Assembly: GCF_000716605.1 (NCBI RefSeq)
Contig: NZ_JNXE01000010.1
Span: 124,001 to 188,000 of the forward strand
Direction of reading: 5' to 3'
Length of the DNA stretch: 64,000 nucleotides
Origin: Streptomyces sp. NRRL F-525
GTDB taxonomy: Bacteria > Actinomycetota > Actinomycetes > Streptomycetales > Streptomycetaceae
Shown: piece by piece, positions 8,768 to 18,020 of the stretch
Layout: every line of letters begins with the position of its first letter
Position numbering within the stretch: the stretch's first letter is position 1
Notes under the pieces: generated by a model
Seen by the model: the letters and a program-made list of their open reading frames with translations, nothing else
The model's database searches: none
Told to the model about the DNA's origin: nothing
Made by a program: the position numbers and the translations under genes

Positions 8768-11287
8768 TCACGCGCCGGGTTGTTCGGCGCGTCTGCCCCG
8801 TCCCGCCAGCTTTCCCGCGAGGCGTCCCAGGGCGCCGGGGCGGTTCCAGGTGCGGAACGCGTCGAGTTTGCCGCGGGCCGTGCGGTCGAGCGCCGCTTCG
8901 ACCTCGCCCTGGGCCTCGGCGGGCAGTGCCCGTACGGCAGGCCGCAACACCTTGGCCAGCAGGGCCGTACGGGTCTCGTCCCAGGCCGGGGCGGTTCCCG
9001 GGAACGCGCTCCAGTCGCAGAACCGGGCGGCGACATACGCGGGTTCGGCCCGCAGGCGCTCGCCCACCCGGTCCGAGCGGCCCGCCCGTTCGTACGCCGC
9101 GAGGAGGCGCGGCTCGGCCGAACGGGCCAGCGCGTACAGTTCGTTCGCCGGCGCCGGTCCCTCCAGGAGCCGCCAGGCGAGGGCGTCGAAGGCGCGCTCC
9201 ACGACCGTCTCCGGGATCGGTTCCGCGGCGGTGGACTTCAGGCTCAGCACCCGGGCGACCCATTCCTCGCCCTCGTTCGCGGTGCCCAACACCCCGGTGA
9301 ACTCAAGGAGTTGCAGGGCCGTGCGGCGGCCGGGGCGCAGCTCCGTGGTGAAGCAGCGGAGCAGGTCCGTGGCGAGTGCCGGTGCGGCACGGTCGTCCGG
9401 GTGGGCGGAGAGGGCCGCCTCGATCAGCAACTCCCTTGTACCGGCGGCCCGGTGGGAGTCGGATCCCAGTTCCTTCAGCAGCAGGCTCGCCTCCTGGCCG
9501 GTCGGCAGTTCGGCGCCGGGCCAGGTGAGGCGGAGAGCGGTCCGCAGGACTGTCGGGTCGGCGTGCGGTGAGACTCCAGCTGTCCGGAGCAGCCCGTGGA
9601 ACCGGTCGAGGCGGTCGTCGGGCTCCGCGGGCGCGGCACACATCCGCAGGTGGGGGAAGCCCGACTGCTGGAGGCTGAGCGGAAGGCCCGAACCCTTCAA
9701 CACCCGTGCCACAGCTGCCGGGTCGGCCGACGCGAGCGTGTCGAGGGAGCCGAACAGTGCCACCCGCAGCCCGGGGTGGGTGTGCACCGCGTCCAGGAGA
9801 GCGGGGGGACAGCCCACGACGGGAGATTCGCCGCCTGGCAAGGATGCGGCCGACGCGCCCACCAGCTCCCGCGCCAACCGCTCGGCCAGCTCCGGCAGTT
9901 GGTCCTGGCAGTCGACGTCGAGGAGGTCGGCGGCCCGCAGCAGCGCGAGGGGCCGTCCGGCGGCCGGTTCGGCCGTGTCCGCGATGCCGGCCCGCAGGGA
10001 GGGCGCGAGATCGCGGGCCAGGTCGTCATGGGCCCGCGCGGTCAGGGACCCGGCGCGCAGCACGGGCACCGGTCCATGGGCGACGACCGCCGACGCCAGC
10101 ACACGCGCGGCGAGCGGCGCCGACACCGCGGCCGTCACGCGTCCGTCCAGCCGGGCCAACAGCGCGGCCAGGGCGACCTGTTCGGCCGCGCCGGGCAGGG
10201 TCGCCGAGGGGGAGCCCAGGTGTGGCACCGGGCCGCCGCACAGCCCGGCGACCAACGCCGTCAATCGGTCGTCGGGCAGTGCGTCCACCTGCTCGGCCGC
10301 CCAACTCGCCGCTGCCGCACGGGCGTCCGTCCGCAGGTCGATTCCCGCGACGAGGGCGGACACCGCCAACAGGCCCAGATCCTCGGGGTCGTTGTGGAAC
10401 AGGTCGGGGCGCCCCGCACGCCAGACGCGGGCGCACACCTCGGCCCAGGTGTCCGCGACCGGCCCGGACGGTTGCCGGCCGGTGCAGTTGTGCACGCGGT
10501 AGCGCTCGTCGTCTGCGACGGGTTCGGAGGACGGCAGCGCGCCGACGAGCTGCTGGCGGGCCTGCCGGGGGTCGCGGGTGTACGTCGTGAAGGTGAGCCG
10601 GTGCGCCTGCTCGCGGGGCAGGACCGTGCAGGCGAGCGCGATCCACCGGGCCACGTCGGCACTGTCGTGCTCCACGACCACGATCTGCCCGGCACCCGGG
10701 TCCGCCGCCACCGCCCGCAGATCGGCGAAGAACGCGGCGAGCCGTTCGGCCCGGGACACCGCGAACGGGACCAGCGCCTCCTTGCGCAGCAGCCCGGAGG
10801 GTTCGACCCGGTCGACGGAACCGGGCCCGCCGTCCGGGGGAGTCGACTCGGCCCAACGCGGGGACTCCCACGTGGAGATGGGCAGGACACCGTCCGGCAA
10901 CCGGGTCCCGGCCGGCAGCAGGACGGCGTGCGTGTGGAAGGAGACAGGGCCCCCGGCCCAGTCCGTGCCGGTGCACACGGAACGGCTCAACAGCCGTCCG
11001 CCGTCGGCGAGTTCACTGAAGCCGAAGACCGTGGGGAATCTCTTGAGCTGCTCGGCGTCGGCCTGTTGCGGGCTGTCGGGCGGCGGCTCGTACCCGAGGA
11101 GCCGCTCGGCCTCCCTCAGCACTCCCGGCGGCACCTCCGCGCCGACCGCCGTGAACCGGGGGCCGGGATCCTCGGAGCCGGACGGCGCCGACGCGTAGTG
11201 CAGCTGGGCCAGGACAGGCCCTTCGCGATGCCCGAACTCCCTACCCGCCACGTGTACTTGCTCCCCACTAGCCCTCGGAGGAACCAT
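8768..11287 (-). CDS. Large GAP1-related protein (GTPase-associated protein 1-like)
   Basis: This is a soluble protein of about 839 residues without a signal peptide. The N-terminal block (AQLHYASAP, then FPTVFGFSELADGGRLLSRS, and SFHTHAVLLPAG at residues 30-150) and the following segment with FADLRAVAADPGAGQIVVVE resemble the N-terminal and middle domains of the GAP1 family. That family is found in actinobacteria beside TRAFAC GTPases and is proposed to act in conflict or immune systems. The rest is Ala/Leu/Arg-rich and helical. No GTPase gene lies nearby. The start is uncertain: ATG 11287 gives the longest sensible product, and a GTG some 40 bases downstream is possible. It follows the chelatase gene on the same strand by 68 bp and could be co-transcribed with the sulfur genes. 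Confidence 0.6.
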   Translation of the reverse strand: MVPPRASGEQVHVAGREFGHREGPVLAQLHYASAPSGSEDPGPRFTAVGAEVPPGVLREAERLLGYEPPPDSPQQADAEQLKRFPTVFGFSELADGGRLLSRSVCTGTDWAGGPVSFHTHAVLLPAGTRLPDGVLPISTWESPRWAESTPPDGGPGSVDRVEPSGLLRKEALVPFAVSRAERLAAFFADLRAVAADPGAGQIVVVEHDSADVARWIALACTVLPREQAHRLTFTTYTRDPRQARQQLVGALPSSEPVADDERYRVHNCTGRQPSGPVADTWAEVCARVWRAGRPDLFHNDPEDLGLLAVSALVAGIDLRTDARAAAASWAAEQVDALPDDRLTALVAGLCGGPVPHLGSPSATLPGAAEQVALAALLARLDGRVTAAVSAPLAARVLASAVVAHGPVPVLRAGSLTARAHDDLARDLAPSLRAGIADTAEPAAGRPLALLRAADLLDVDCQDQLPELAERLARELVGASAASLPGGESPVVGCPPALLDAVHTHPGLRVALFGSLDTLASADPAAVARVLKGSGLPLSLQQSGFPHLRMCAAPAEPDDRLDRFHGLLRTAGVSPHADPTVLRTALRLTWPGAELPTGQEASLLLKELGSDSHRAAGTRELLIEAALSAHPDDRAAPALATDLLRCFTTELRPGRRTALQLLEFTGVLGTANEGEEWVARVLSLKSTAAEPIPETVVERAFDALAWRLLEGPAPANELYALARSAEPRLLAAYERAGRSDRVGERLRAEPAYVAARFCDWSAFPGTAPAWDETRTALLAKVLRPAVRALPAEAQGEVEAALDRTARGKLDAFRTWNRPGALGRLAGKLAGRGRRAEQPGA

Positions 11288-11355
11288 CCCAGCAGATCCA
11301 GGGGCCCAGGGAGACCCCTTTCCGGGAAACCGGGCAGGTGGGAACCGTGAAGGCG

Positions 11356-12096
11356 CTACGCGCCGACGGCCGCCAACGCCGGTGCCAGGGCGGCGTCGTA
11401 GCGCTCCAGCAGGACCCGTGCCACCTCGGGTGCCGGACCCAGCACGTCGGCCAGCACGTCCGCCTCCGCCGCGCCCCGCGCGATGCGGTCGGGGAGGAAG
11501 CCGGGCGCGAGGACGTACGGCGCGACCGCGACGCGTTCGCAGCCCAGCGCCCGGAGTTCGCGGACCGCGTCCTCGGTGCGGGGGAGCGCCGCCGAGGCGA
11601 ACGCGGGCCGTACGGCACGCCAGCCGGTGCGCCACCACGCCCGCGCGAGGCCGTCGATCACCGCGATCGCCTCCGGGTCGGTGGACCCCGCCGAGGCCAG
11701 CACGACTCCGGTCGTGGACTTGTCGGCGGGCGTCAACCCGGCCTCGTAGAGCCGTCGTTCGAGCGCGCGCACCAACAGCGGGGACGGGCCGAGCACCTCA
11801 GCCTGTCTGATCCGCAGCTGCGGCGGCGCGTCCCGCAGGACCGCGGGGATGTCCGCCTTCGCGTGGAACGCGCGGGTGAGGAGCAGGGGGAGGGCCACGA
11901 TGTCCCGCACGCCCTCCGCCGCCAGCGACTCCAACACCCCTTGTACCGAAGGGATGTTGAAGTCCAGGAAGCCGGTCTCCACGCGCAGCCCGGGCCGTCG
12001 CGACCGTATCCGCCGGACGAGGGCGTGGACGGTCGCGGCGTGCCGCGGGTCGCGGCTGCCGTGGGCGATGACGAGGAGGACCGGCTTCTGGTGCAT
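11356..12096 (-). CDS. Sirohydrochlorin chelatase (CbiX/SirB family)
   Basis: The 246-residue protein begins PVLLVIAHGSRDPRH, the conserved metal-chelating His region of CbiX/SirB. A second half repeats the fold (STTGVVLASAGSTDPEAIA, and later VAVAPYVLAPGFLPDRIA). The double-domain length is that of SirB-type enzymes. The enzyme inserts iron (siroheme) or cobalt (cobalamin) into sirohydrochlorin. The gene lies 10 bp after ssuC in a run of sulfate- and sulfonate-assimilation genes whose sulfite reductase needs siroheme. The iron reaction is therefore the likely one. Confidence 0.88.
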   Translation of the reverse strand: MHQKPVLLVIAHGSRDPRHAATVHALVRRIRSRRPGLRVETGFLDFNIPSVQGVLESLAAEGVRDIVALPLLLTRAFHAKADIPAVLRDAPPQLRIRQAEVLGPSPLLVRALERRLYEAGLTPADKSTTGVVLASAGSTDPEAIAVIDGLARAWWRTGWRAVRPAFASAALPRTEDAVRELRALGCERVAVAPYVLAPGFLPDRIARGAAEADVLADVLGPAPEVARVLLERYDAALAPALAAVGA

Positions 12097-12106
12097 GGGG
12101 ATCAGC

Positions 12107-12985
12107 TCAGCTCTTCACCAGCAGACCGCGGCTGCGCAGCACCCACCGCTCCAGCGGGCTGAAGATCAGCAGGTCGATGGCGATACCGACGAACAGGATC
12201 AGGATGATGGCCTCGAACACCATGGACATGTCGCTGTTGGTACGGCCGTTCTCGAGCAGCTGGCCCAGGCCCACGCCCAGGTCCGGGAACTGCGCGATGA
12301 TCTCGGCCGCCATCAGCGAGCGCCACGAGAACGCCCAGCCCTGCTTCAGGCCCGCCACATAGCCGGGGAGCGCCGCCGGGAGTGTGACGTGCCAGACGCC
12401 CTTGACGCCCGTCGCGCCCATCGTGCGGCCCGCGCGCAGGAACAGAGGCGGCACCTGATCGACGCCGGAGACAAGGCCGTTGGCGATCGAGGGGACCGCG
12501 CCGAGCAGGATCACGGCGTACATCATCGAGTTGTTCAGGCCCAGCCAGATCACGGCCGGCGGCACCCACGCCACCGACGGCAGCGACTGGAGGCCGGACA
12601 GGATCGGGCCGATCGCCGCGCGCACGAACTTCACCCGCGCCACCAGCAGCCCCAGCGGGGTGCCGATCAGCAGCGCGAAGAAGAAGCCCAGCAGACCGCG
12701 CGAGACGCTGGTCCAGATGTAGCCGAGCAGATCGCCCTTCAGCCAGGCGTCCTTGAACTCGCCGCCCACGGCACTCAGCGAGGGCAGCTTGCTCGGGTCG
12801 TCGACGATCGGCGTCAGGATCAGCCACACCACGATGACCACCGCGAGGGCGACGATCGGCGGGAAGATCTTGTTGACGAAGGTCTGCCGCAGGCTCGGCC
12901 GGCCGGTGGCCGTGAACTCCAGTGCGTCCAGGCCGGCTTCGACGCTGCCGCCGTCCTTGACCGTCGTCGTCTCAGTGCTGGCCAT
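12107..12985 (-). CDS. ssuC: Sulfonate ABC transporter permease
   Basis: The 292-residue protein has a cytosolic N-terminus (MASTETTTVKDGG), about six membrane helices and the EAA-type loop (LFLRAGRTMGATGVKGVWHV) typical of the SsuC/TauC/NrtB permeases. It would form the channel for uptake of aliphatic sulfonates with the adjacent ATPase and binding protein. The start at ATG 12985 overlaps the ATPase stop by 14 bp, indicating coupling. Confidence 0.88.
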   Translation of the reverse strand: MASTETTTVKDGGSVEAGLDALEFTATGRPSLRQTFVNKIFPPIVALAVVIVVWLILTPIVDDPSKLPSLSAVGGEFKDAWLKGDLLGYIWTSVSRGLLGFFFALLIGTPLGLLVARVKFVRAAIGPILSGLQSLPSVAWVPPAVIWLGLNNSMMYAVILLGAVPSIANGLVSGVDQVPPLFLRAGRTMGATGVKGVWHVTLPAALPGYVAGLKQGWAFSWRSLMAAEIIAQFPDLGVGLGQLLENGRTNSDMSMVFEAIILILFVGIAIDLLIFSPLERWVLRSRGLLVKS

Positions 12986-13754
12986 GACGGCGGATCTCCC
13001 CACGCAGTACATCGGTGATCTCAAGGGACAGTTCGGCCACGGGCGCGTCCTCGATGCGGCGCGGCTGCGGGATGTCGACCGTCCACTCGCGGGCGATCCG
13101 GCCGGGCCGCGAGGACAGCAGGATCACCCGCTGCGCGAGCCGTACCGCCTCGCGCACGTTGTGCGTGACGAACAGGACGGACAGGCCCGTCTCGCCCCAG
13201 ATACGGGTCAGTTCGTCGTGCAGGACGTCCCGCGTGATGGCGTCCAGCGCCGCGAACGGCTCGTCCATCAGCAGGATGCGGCTCTCCTGGGCGAGCGCGC
13301 GGGCCATGGCGACACGCTGGCGCATACCGCCGGACAGCTCGTGCACCCGCTTGCCGTACGCGCCCTGCAGCCGGACCAGTTCGAGCAGCTCCTCGGTCCT
13401 GCCGCGCCGCTCGTCCTTCGGAACTCCCCTGAGTTTCAGGGCGAGTTCGATGTTCTTGCCCGCGGTGAGCCAGGGGAACAGGGCGTGCTCCTGGAACATC
13501 AGCGCGGGGCGGCCGTCCGTCGTGATGGACCCGGCGGAGGGCTTGTCGAGGCCCGCCACCAGGTTCAGCAGGGTGGACTTGCCGCAGCCCGAGGCCCCCA
13601 GGAGGGTGACGAACTCGCCCGGCGCGACATCGATGCTGATGTCGTCGAGGACGAGCTGCTGCCCGCCCGGCGTCGCGAAGGACTTCGAGACATGCTCAAG
13701 GCGTGCCGCGTGCTCGACCGACGCGGTGGTCTCCTTGGCGAGGGTCGTGGCCAT
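12972..13754 (-). CDS. ssuB: Sulfonate ABC transporter ATP-binding protein
   Basis: The 260-residue ATPase has Walker A GASGCGKST, the Q-loop MFQEHALFPW, the signature LSGGMRQRV, Walker B ILLMDEPFAALD and the switch histidine in VTHNVREA. These are in the order and spacing of SsuB/TauB proteins. ATG 13754 is chosen because AGGAGGTGA lies just before it; an in-frame ATG at 13778 is also possible. It energises import through the permease encoded next. The substrate class is inferred from the binding protein and the sulfur-gene context. Confidence 0.88.
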   Translation of the reverse strand: MATTLAKETTASVEHAARLEHVSKSFATPGGQQLVLDDISIDVAPGEFVTLLGASGCGKSTLLNLVAGLDKPSAGSITTDGRPALMFQEHALFPWLTAGKNIELALKLRGVPKDERRGRTEELLELVRLQGAYGKRVHELSGGMRQRVAMARALAQESRILLMDEPFAALDAITRDVLHDELTRIWGETGLSVLFVTHNVREAVRLAQRVILLSSRPGRIAREWTVDIPQPRRIEDAPVAELSLEITDVLRGEIRRHGQH

Positions 13755-13791
13755 GGTCGTCACCTCCTGGGAAGTCATCGGGATCCCTCGG

Positions 13792-14904
13792 TCAGCTCGT
13801 GCCGAGGCCGGCGGCGTCGACGGTGCTGTCGCCGTCCGCCTTGAGGACCTTGTTGAGGAGCGTCAGGTCGTAGATGCCCTTGAGGTCGGGCTTCTCCAGC
13901 AGGCCTGCCTTGACCGCGTGGTCCGCCTCGGCGGTGAGGGTGGAGGCCAGCGGGTCGTCGGTGAACTGGATCGAACTCCACGCCGGGTCAAGGACGTTGG
14001 CGGGCAGCGCCTTGCCGGAGTCGGCCTCCAGCTGCTTGTTCGCCGCGGCCTTCGCCTCGGTCGGGTTGGCGTTGATCCACTTGTTGGCCGCGACCGAGCC
14101 CTTCAGGACCGCCTCGACGACCTTCGGGTGCGCCTTGAGGAACTTCTGCGACACGATGATGTTCGTGATCACGAACTTCTTGTCGGGCCACAGCGACGAC
14201 TCGTCCAGGAGCGTCTTGCCGCCCTCGGCCACCAGCTTCGACGCGGTCGGCTCCGGCACCCAGGCGCCGTCGATCGAACCGGCCTTGAAGGCGTCCGGGG
14301 TGATCTTGTTGTCGGTGCGGACGACGGTCACATCGCCCTTGCCGCTCTGCGCGTCGACCTTCCAGCCCTGGTCGGCGATCCAGTTGAGGAACGCCACGTC
14401 CTGCGTGTTGCCCAGCTGAGGCGTCGCGATCTTCTTGCCCTTGACGTCCTTCAGGGACTTGATCTTCTTCGGGTTGACGACCAGCTTCACGCCGCCCGAC
14501 GCCGAACCGCCGATGATCTTCAGGCTCTTGCCGTCGGACTTGGTGTAGCCGTTGATCGCGGGGGAGGGACCGATCCAACCGATGTCGATGGAGCCCGAGT
14601 TGAGCGCCTCGATCTCGGAGGGGCCCGCGTTGAAGGTCGCGTAATCGGCCTTGGTGGCGCCCAATTCCTTCTGGAACAGGCCCTGTTCACGGCCGACCAG
14701 CGCGGTCGCGTGCGTCAGGTTGCCGAAGTAGCCGATCTTCACGGAGGCGAGACCCTCGATCTTCGAGGACCCGGCGGCCACCTTCTCCTTGGAGTTGGTG
14801 CTCTTGGAGTCCGACCCGTAACCGCAGGCGGCGAGGGTGAGCAGAGGGAGCGCGGCGAACACGGCTATGCCGCGACGCAGATAGGTCGAGCGGTTGGCAG
14901 GCAC
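13792..14904 (-). CDS. ssuA: Sulfonate-binding lipoprotein of ABC transporter
   Basis: The roughly 370-residue protein has a lipoprotein signal ending LLTLAACGYGS and a periplasmic-type binding domain (VKIGYFGNLTHATALVGREQGLF, with the middle segment GWIGPSPAING). It resembles SsuA/TauA/NrtA-type receptors. GTG 14904 is chosen because GAGAGG lies 9 nt before it and the signal peptide starts soon after. It should capture aliphatic sulfonates, or possibly taurine or sulfate esters, as sulfur sources. It follows cysN by about 240 bp, with small ORFs between. Confidence 0.87.
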   Translation of the reverse strand: MPANRSTYLRRGIAVFAALPLLTLAACGYGSDSKSTNSKEKVAAGSSKIEGLASVKIGYFGNLTHATALVGREQGLFQKELGATKADYATFNAGPSEIEALNSGSIDIGWIGPSPAINGYTKSDGKSLKIIGGSASGGVKLVVNPKKIKSLKDVKGKKIATPQLGNTQDVAFLNWIADQGWKVDAQSGKGDVTVVRTDNKITPDAFKAGSIDGAWVPEPTASKLVAEGGKTLLDESSLWPDKKFVITNIIVSQKFLKAHPKVVEAVLKGSVAANKWINANPTEAKAAANKQLEADSGKALPANVLDPAWSSIQFTDDPLASTLTAEADHAVKAGLLEKPDLKGIYDLTLLNKVLKADGDSTVDAAGLGTS

Positions 14905-15033
14905 GGGAGGTGTTCCTCTCGTTGGCCCGGCGGTCACGGTCTCAGGTCGTGGCCGGGAGGTCGGCAGGTCTTCGTTTTCGTCGCGTCCGGGACGGCGGGT
15001 GGGGGGACTGGGCGCGCAAGCGGTGCGCGTACG

Positions 15034-15138
15034 TCAGCACGCACATCGCGCCACCCCGCCCTGCCCGCTGCCGAGGGCGCCGCTGCCGACGCGGCCGCCC
15101 TCCTTCGCGAACGTGGAGTAGAAGTCCGTGGAGTTCAT
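15034..15138 (-). CDS. Possible 34-residue small ORF after cysN
   Basis: ATG 15138 lies 2 nt after the cysN stop (TGAccATG). The ORF reads MNSTDFYSTFAKEGGRVGSG and ends RCAC-stop. It overlaps a second ORF of the same length (15046 to 14942, starting MCVLTYAHRL) that ends 37 nt before the ssuA start. The coupling to cysN and the Cys residues suggest a coupling or leader peptide, but no family is recognised, and chance is quite possible in this GC-rich DNA. Confidence 0.3.
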   Translation of the reverse strand: MNSTDFYSTFAKEGGRVGSGALGSGQGGVARCAC

Positions 15139-15140
15139 GG

Positions 15141-16475
15141 TCAGAAGTCCCAACCGTCTTCGTCCGACGCGTCCTTGACCGGCTCCGGCGCCGCGAACGA
15201 CTCACCGACCATGCCGGCGGTGAGCGTGGTGCCGTCCGCCGGGTCGATCAGGATGAACGAGCCCGTACGGCGCGAGTCCGCGTACGAGTCGACCGGCAGC
15301 GGCTCCGCGGTGCGGATCTTCACCCGGCCGATGTCGTTGGCGACGAGCTGTCCCGGATGCGGGTGCAGGGACAGGTCGTCGAGCGTGAGCCGGGACGGGA
15401 TGTCCTTGACGATCGCCTTCACCGTGCGGGTGCCGTGCTTGAGGAGCACCCGGTGGCCCACGGTCAGCGGCGCGTCGGCGACATGGCAGACCGTCGCCTC
15501 GATGTCCTGCGTGGTCACCGGGGCGTCCTTGCTGGGCACGATGAGATCGCCGCGGGAGACGTCGATGTCGTCCTCCAGCAGGATCGTCACCGACTGCGTG
15601 GTCCACGCGGTCCTGACCGGCTTGCCGAGGAGGTCGATGCCGGAGATCTTCGTGGTGCTCCCGGAGGGCAGGACGGTCACGGGGTCGCCGACGCGGAAGC
15701 TGCCGGCCGCGATCTGACCCGCGTACCCCCGGTAGTCCGGGAGGTCGGCGCTCTGCGGCCGGATCACGTACTGCACGGGCAGCCGCGCGTGGCAGTGGCT
15801 CAGGTCGTGGGCGACCGGCACCGACTCCAGGTGCTCCAGGAAGGTCGGCCCGCCGTACCAGTCCATGTTCGCGGACGGGTCCACCACGTTGTCCCCGGCC
15901 AGTGCCGAGATCGGGATCGCGGTGATCTCCGGGACGCCCAACTCACTGGCGTACGCGGTGAATTCCTCGGCGATCGCGGCGAACACGGTCTCCTTGTACT
16001 CGACCAGGTCCATCTTGTTGACCGCGAGCACCACGTGCGGGACCCGCAGCAGCGCCGCGATCGCCGCGTGCCGCCGGGTCTGCTCGACGACCCCGTTGCG
16101 CGCGTCGACGAGGATCACCGTCAGCTCGGCCGTGGAGGCACCCGTCACCATGTTGCGGGTGTACTGCACGTGACCGGGCGTGTCGGCGAGGATGAACCGG
16201 CGCCGGGGGGTGGCGAAGTAGCGGTACGCCACGTCGATGGTGATGCCCTGCTCGCGCTCGGCGCGCAGCCCGTCCGTGAGGAGGGCGAGGTCGGGACCGT
16301 CCTGCCCGCGGTCGGCCGACACCCGCTGCACAGCCTCCAGTTGGTCGGTCAGCACCGACTTGGAGTCGTGCAACAGCCGCCCCACGAGCGTGGACTTGCC
16401 GTCGTCGACGGAGCCCGCCGTGGCGAACCGCAGCAGCGTGGTGGCCGAGAGCTCCTCGGTCGTGATGGTGCTCAT
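15141..16475 (-). CDS. cysN: Sulfate adenylyltransferase, GTPase subunit
   Basis: The 444-residue protein has the translation-factor GTPase motifs GSVDDGKST (P-loop), DTPGHVQYTRNM and NKMDLVEYKE, followed by two beta-barrel domains. With CysD it makes adenosine 5'-phosphosulfate from ATP and sulfate, and GTP hydrolysis drives the reaction. There is no fused APS kinase; cysC is separate here. ATG 16475 follows the cysD stop by 2 nt, so the two subunits are coupled. The C-terminus EDGWDF is a common ending in the family. Confidence 0.95.
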   Translation of the reverse strand: MSTITTEELSATTLLRFATAGSVDDGKSTLVGRLLHDSKSVLTDQLEAVQRVSADRGQDGPDLALLTDGLRAEREQGITIDVAYRYFATPRRRFILADTPGHVQYTRNMVTGASTAELTVILVDARNGVVEQTRRHAAIAALLRVPHVVLAVNKMDLVEYKETVFAAIAEEFTAYASELGVPEITAIPISALAGDNVVDPSANMDWYGGPTFLEHLESVPVAHDLSHCHARLPVQYVIRPQSADLPDYRGYAGQIAAGSFRVGDPVTVLPSGSTTKISGIDLLGKPVRTAWTTQSVTILLEDDIDVSRGDLIVPSKDAPVTTQDIEATVCHVADAPLTVGHRVLLKHGTRTVKAIVKDIPSRLTLDDLSLHPHPGQLVANDIGRVKIRTAEPLPVDSYADSRRTGSFILIDPADGTTLTAGMVGESFAAPEPVKDASDEDGWDF

Positions 16476-16477
16476 GG

Positions 16478-17416
16478 TTAGAAGTACCCCTCGCGCTTGC
16501 GGTCTTCCATCGCGGCCTCGGACATCTTGTCGTCGGCACGCGTCGCGCCCCGCTCGGTCAGCCGGGACGCGGCGATCTCGGTGATGACCTGCTCCAGCGT
16601 CACCGCGTCGGAGTCGACGGCGCCGGTGCACGACATGTCACCCACCGTCCGGTACCGGATGAGCCGCTTCTCCACGGTCTCGCCCGCCTTCGGCCCGCCC
16701 CACTCACCGGCGGTCAGCCACATGCCGTCCCGCGCGAACACCTCACGCTCGTGCGCGAAGTAGATCTCGGGCAACTCGATGCCTTCGCGGGCGATGTACT
16801 GCCAGACGTCCAGCTCGGTCCAGTTGGAGAGCGGGAACACGCGGACGTGTTCGCCGGGGGCGTGTCGGCCGTTGTAGAGGTTCCACAGCTCGGGCCGCTG
16901 CCGTCGCGGGTCCCACTGCGAGAACTCGTCCCGCAGCGAGAACACCCGCTCCTTGGCACGAGCCTTCTCTTCATCCCTACGACCGCCACCGAAGACCGCG
17001 TCGAACTTCTCGCTCTGGATCTTCTCCGTCAACGGCACGGTCTGCAGCGGGTTCCGGGTCCCGTCGGGGCGTTCGCGCAGCACACCGCGGTCGATGTAGT
17101 CCTGTACGGAGGCCACATGGAGCCGCAGCCCATGCTTCTCGACCGTGCGGTCGCGGTACTCAAGGACCTCGGGGAAGTTGTGTCCGGTGTCCACATGCAG
17201 CAGCGAGAACGGCACCGGCGCGGGCGCGAACGCCTTCAGCGCCAGGTGCAGCATGACGATGGAGTCCTTGCCGCCGGAGAAGAGAATCACCGGCCGCTCG
17301 AACTCACCCGCCACCTCACGGAAGATGTGCACGGCCTCGGACTCGAGAGCGTCCAGGTGCGAGAGGGCGTACGGCGTGTCCGTACCGTCCTCGGCCTTGG
17401 CGACGGTCGCGGTCAT
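16478..17416 (-). CDS. cysD: Sulfate adenylyltransferase, catalytic subunit
   Basis: The 312-residue protein carries the PP-loop ILFSGGKDSIVMLHLALKA near residue 45, then HVDTGHNFPEVLEYRD, and the C-terminal RKREGYF, as in CysD. It transfers AMP from ATP to sulfate. The start overlaps the cysC stop (ATGA), placing it tightly in the operon. Confidence 0.96.
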   Translation of the reverse strand: MTATVAKAEDGTDTPYALSHLDALESEAVHIFREVAGEFERPVILFSGGKDSIVMLHLALKAFAPAPVPFSLLHVDTGHNFPEVLEYRDRTVEKHGLRLHVASVQDYIDRGVLRERPDGTRNPLQTVPLTEKIQSEKFDAVFGGGRRDEEKARAKERVFSLRDEFSQWDPRRQRPELWNLYNGRHAPGEHVRVFPLSNWTELDVWQYIAREGIELPEIYFAHEREVFARDGMWLTAGEWGGPKAGETVEKRLIRYRTVGDMSCTGAVDSDAVTLEQVITEIAASRLTERGATRADDKMSEAAMEDRKREGYF

Positions 17417-17949
17417 GCCAGTCCCCTCTCGGTGAGCAGCGCGTGGAGTGCCGCCGCCGACTCCTGCACGGTCTGGTCCTGCGACTCGATCCGCAGATCC
17501 GGCGACTCGGGCTCCTCGTACGGGTCGTCGACCCCGGTGAGCCCGGTCAGTTCACCGGCGGCCTGCTTGGCGTAGAGACCCTTCACATCGCGTACGGAGC
17601 ACACGTCGACCGGCGTCGCCACATGCACCTCGACGTAGGCGGCGCCGCTCTCCTGGTGCCGCTTGCGGACGGCCTCGCGGCTGTCCGCGTACGGCGCGAT
17701 GACCGGGACGAGCGCCAACACGCCGTTGCGGGCGAGCAGTTCGGCCAGGAAGCCGATGCGCTGCACGTTGGTGTGCCGGTCCTCGCGGCTGAAGCCGAGG
17801 CCCGCCGAGATGAACTCGCGGATCTCGTCGCCGTCGAGCACCTCAACGAGATGGCCCTCCTCGCGCAGCCGGCCGGCCAGCTCGTACGCGATGGTGGTCT
17901 TGCCGGCACTCGGCAGTCCGGTGAGCCAGACGGTGGCTCCGGTCGTCAC
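17413..17949 (-). CDS. cysC: Adenylylsulfate kinase
   Basis: The 178-residue protein starts at GTG 17949 after a CAGGAGA ribosome site. The P-loop GLPSAGKTT is at about residues 10-18, followed by LDGDEIREFISAGLGFSREDR, the family's APS-binding region. It would phosphorylate APS to PAPS. With an APS-type reductase downstream (CxC motif cysH), PAPS may serve sulfotransferases rather than be needed for reduction. A 71-bp gap separates it from cysH. Confidence 0.93.
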   Translation of the reverse strand: MTTGATVWLTGLPSAGKTTIAYELAGRLREEGHLVEVLDGDEIREFISAGLGFSREDRHTNVQRIGFLAELLARNGVLALVPVIAPYADSREAVRKRHQESGAAYVEVHVATPVDVCSVRDVKGLYAKQAAGELTGLTGVDDPYEEPESPDLRIESQDQTVQESAAALHALLTERGLA

Positions 17950-18020
17950 TTGGTTCTCCTGATCCGTAGAAAGCACATGCGTCGGTGTCGAAGGCACCCG
18001 CGTCGGAGGCGTGGCCGCGG

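Noticed and set aside
8724..11350. Two long plus-strand frames opposite the GAP1-like gene
   Set aside because: They are Ser/Arg/Pro/Ala-rich with no domains. The minus-strand frame has the right codon bias and family-like segments.
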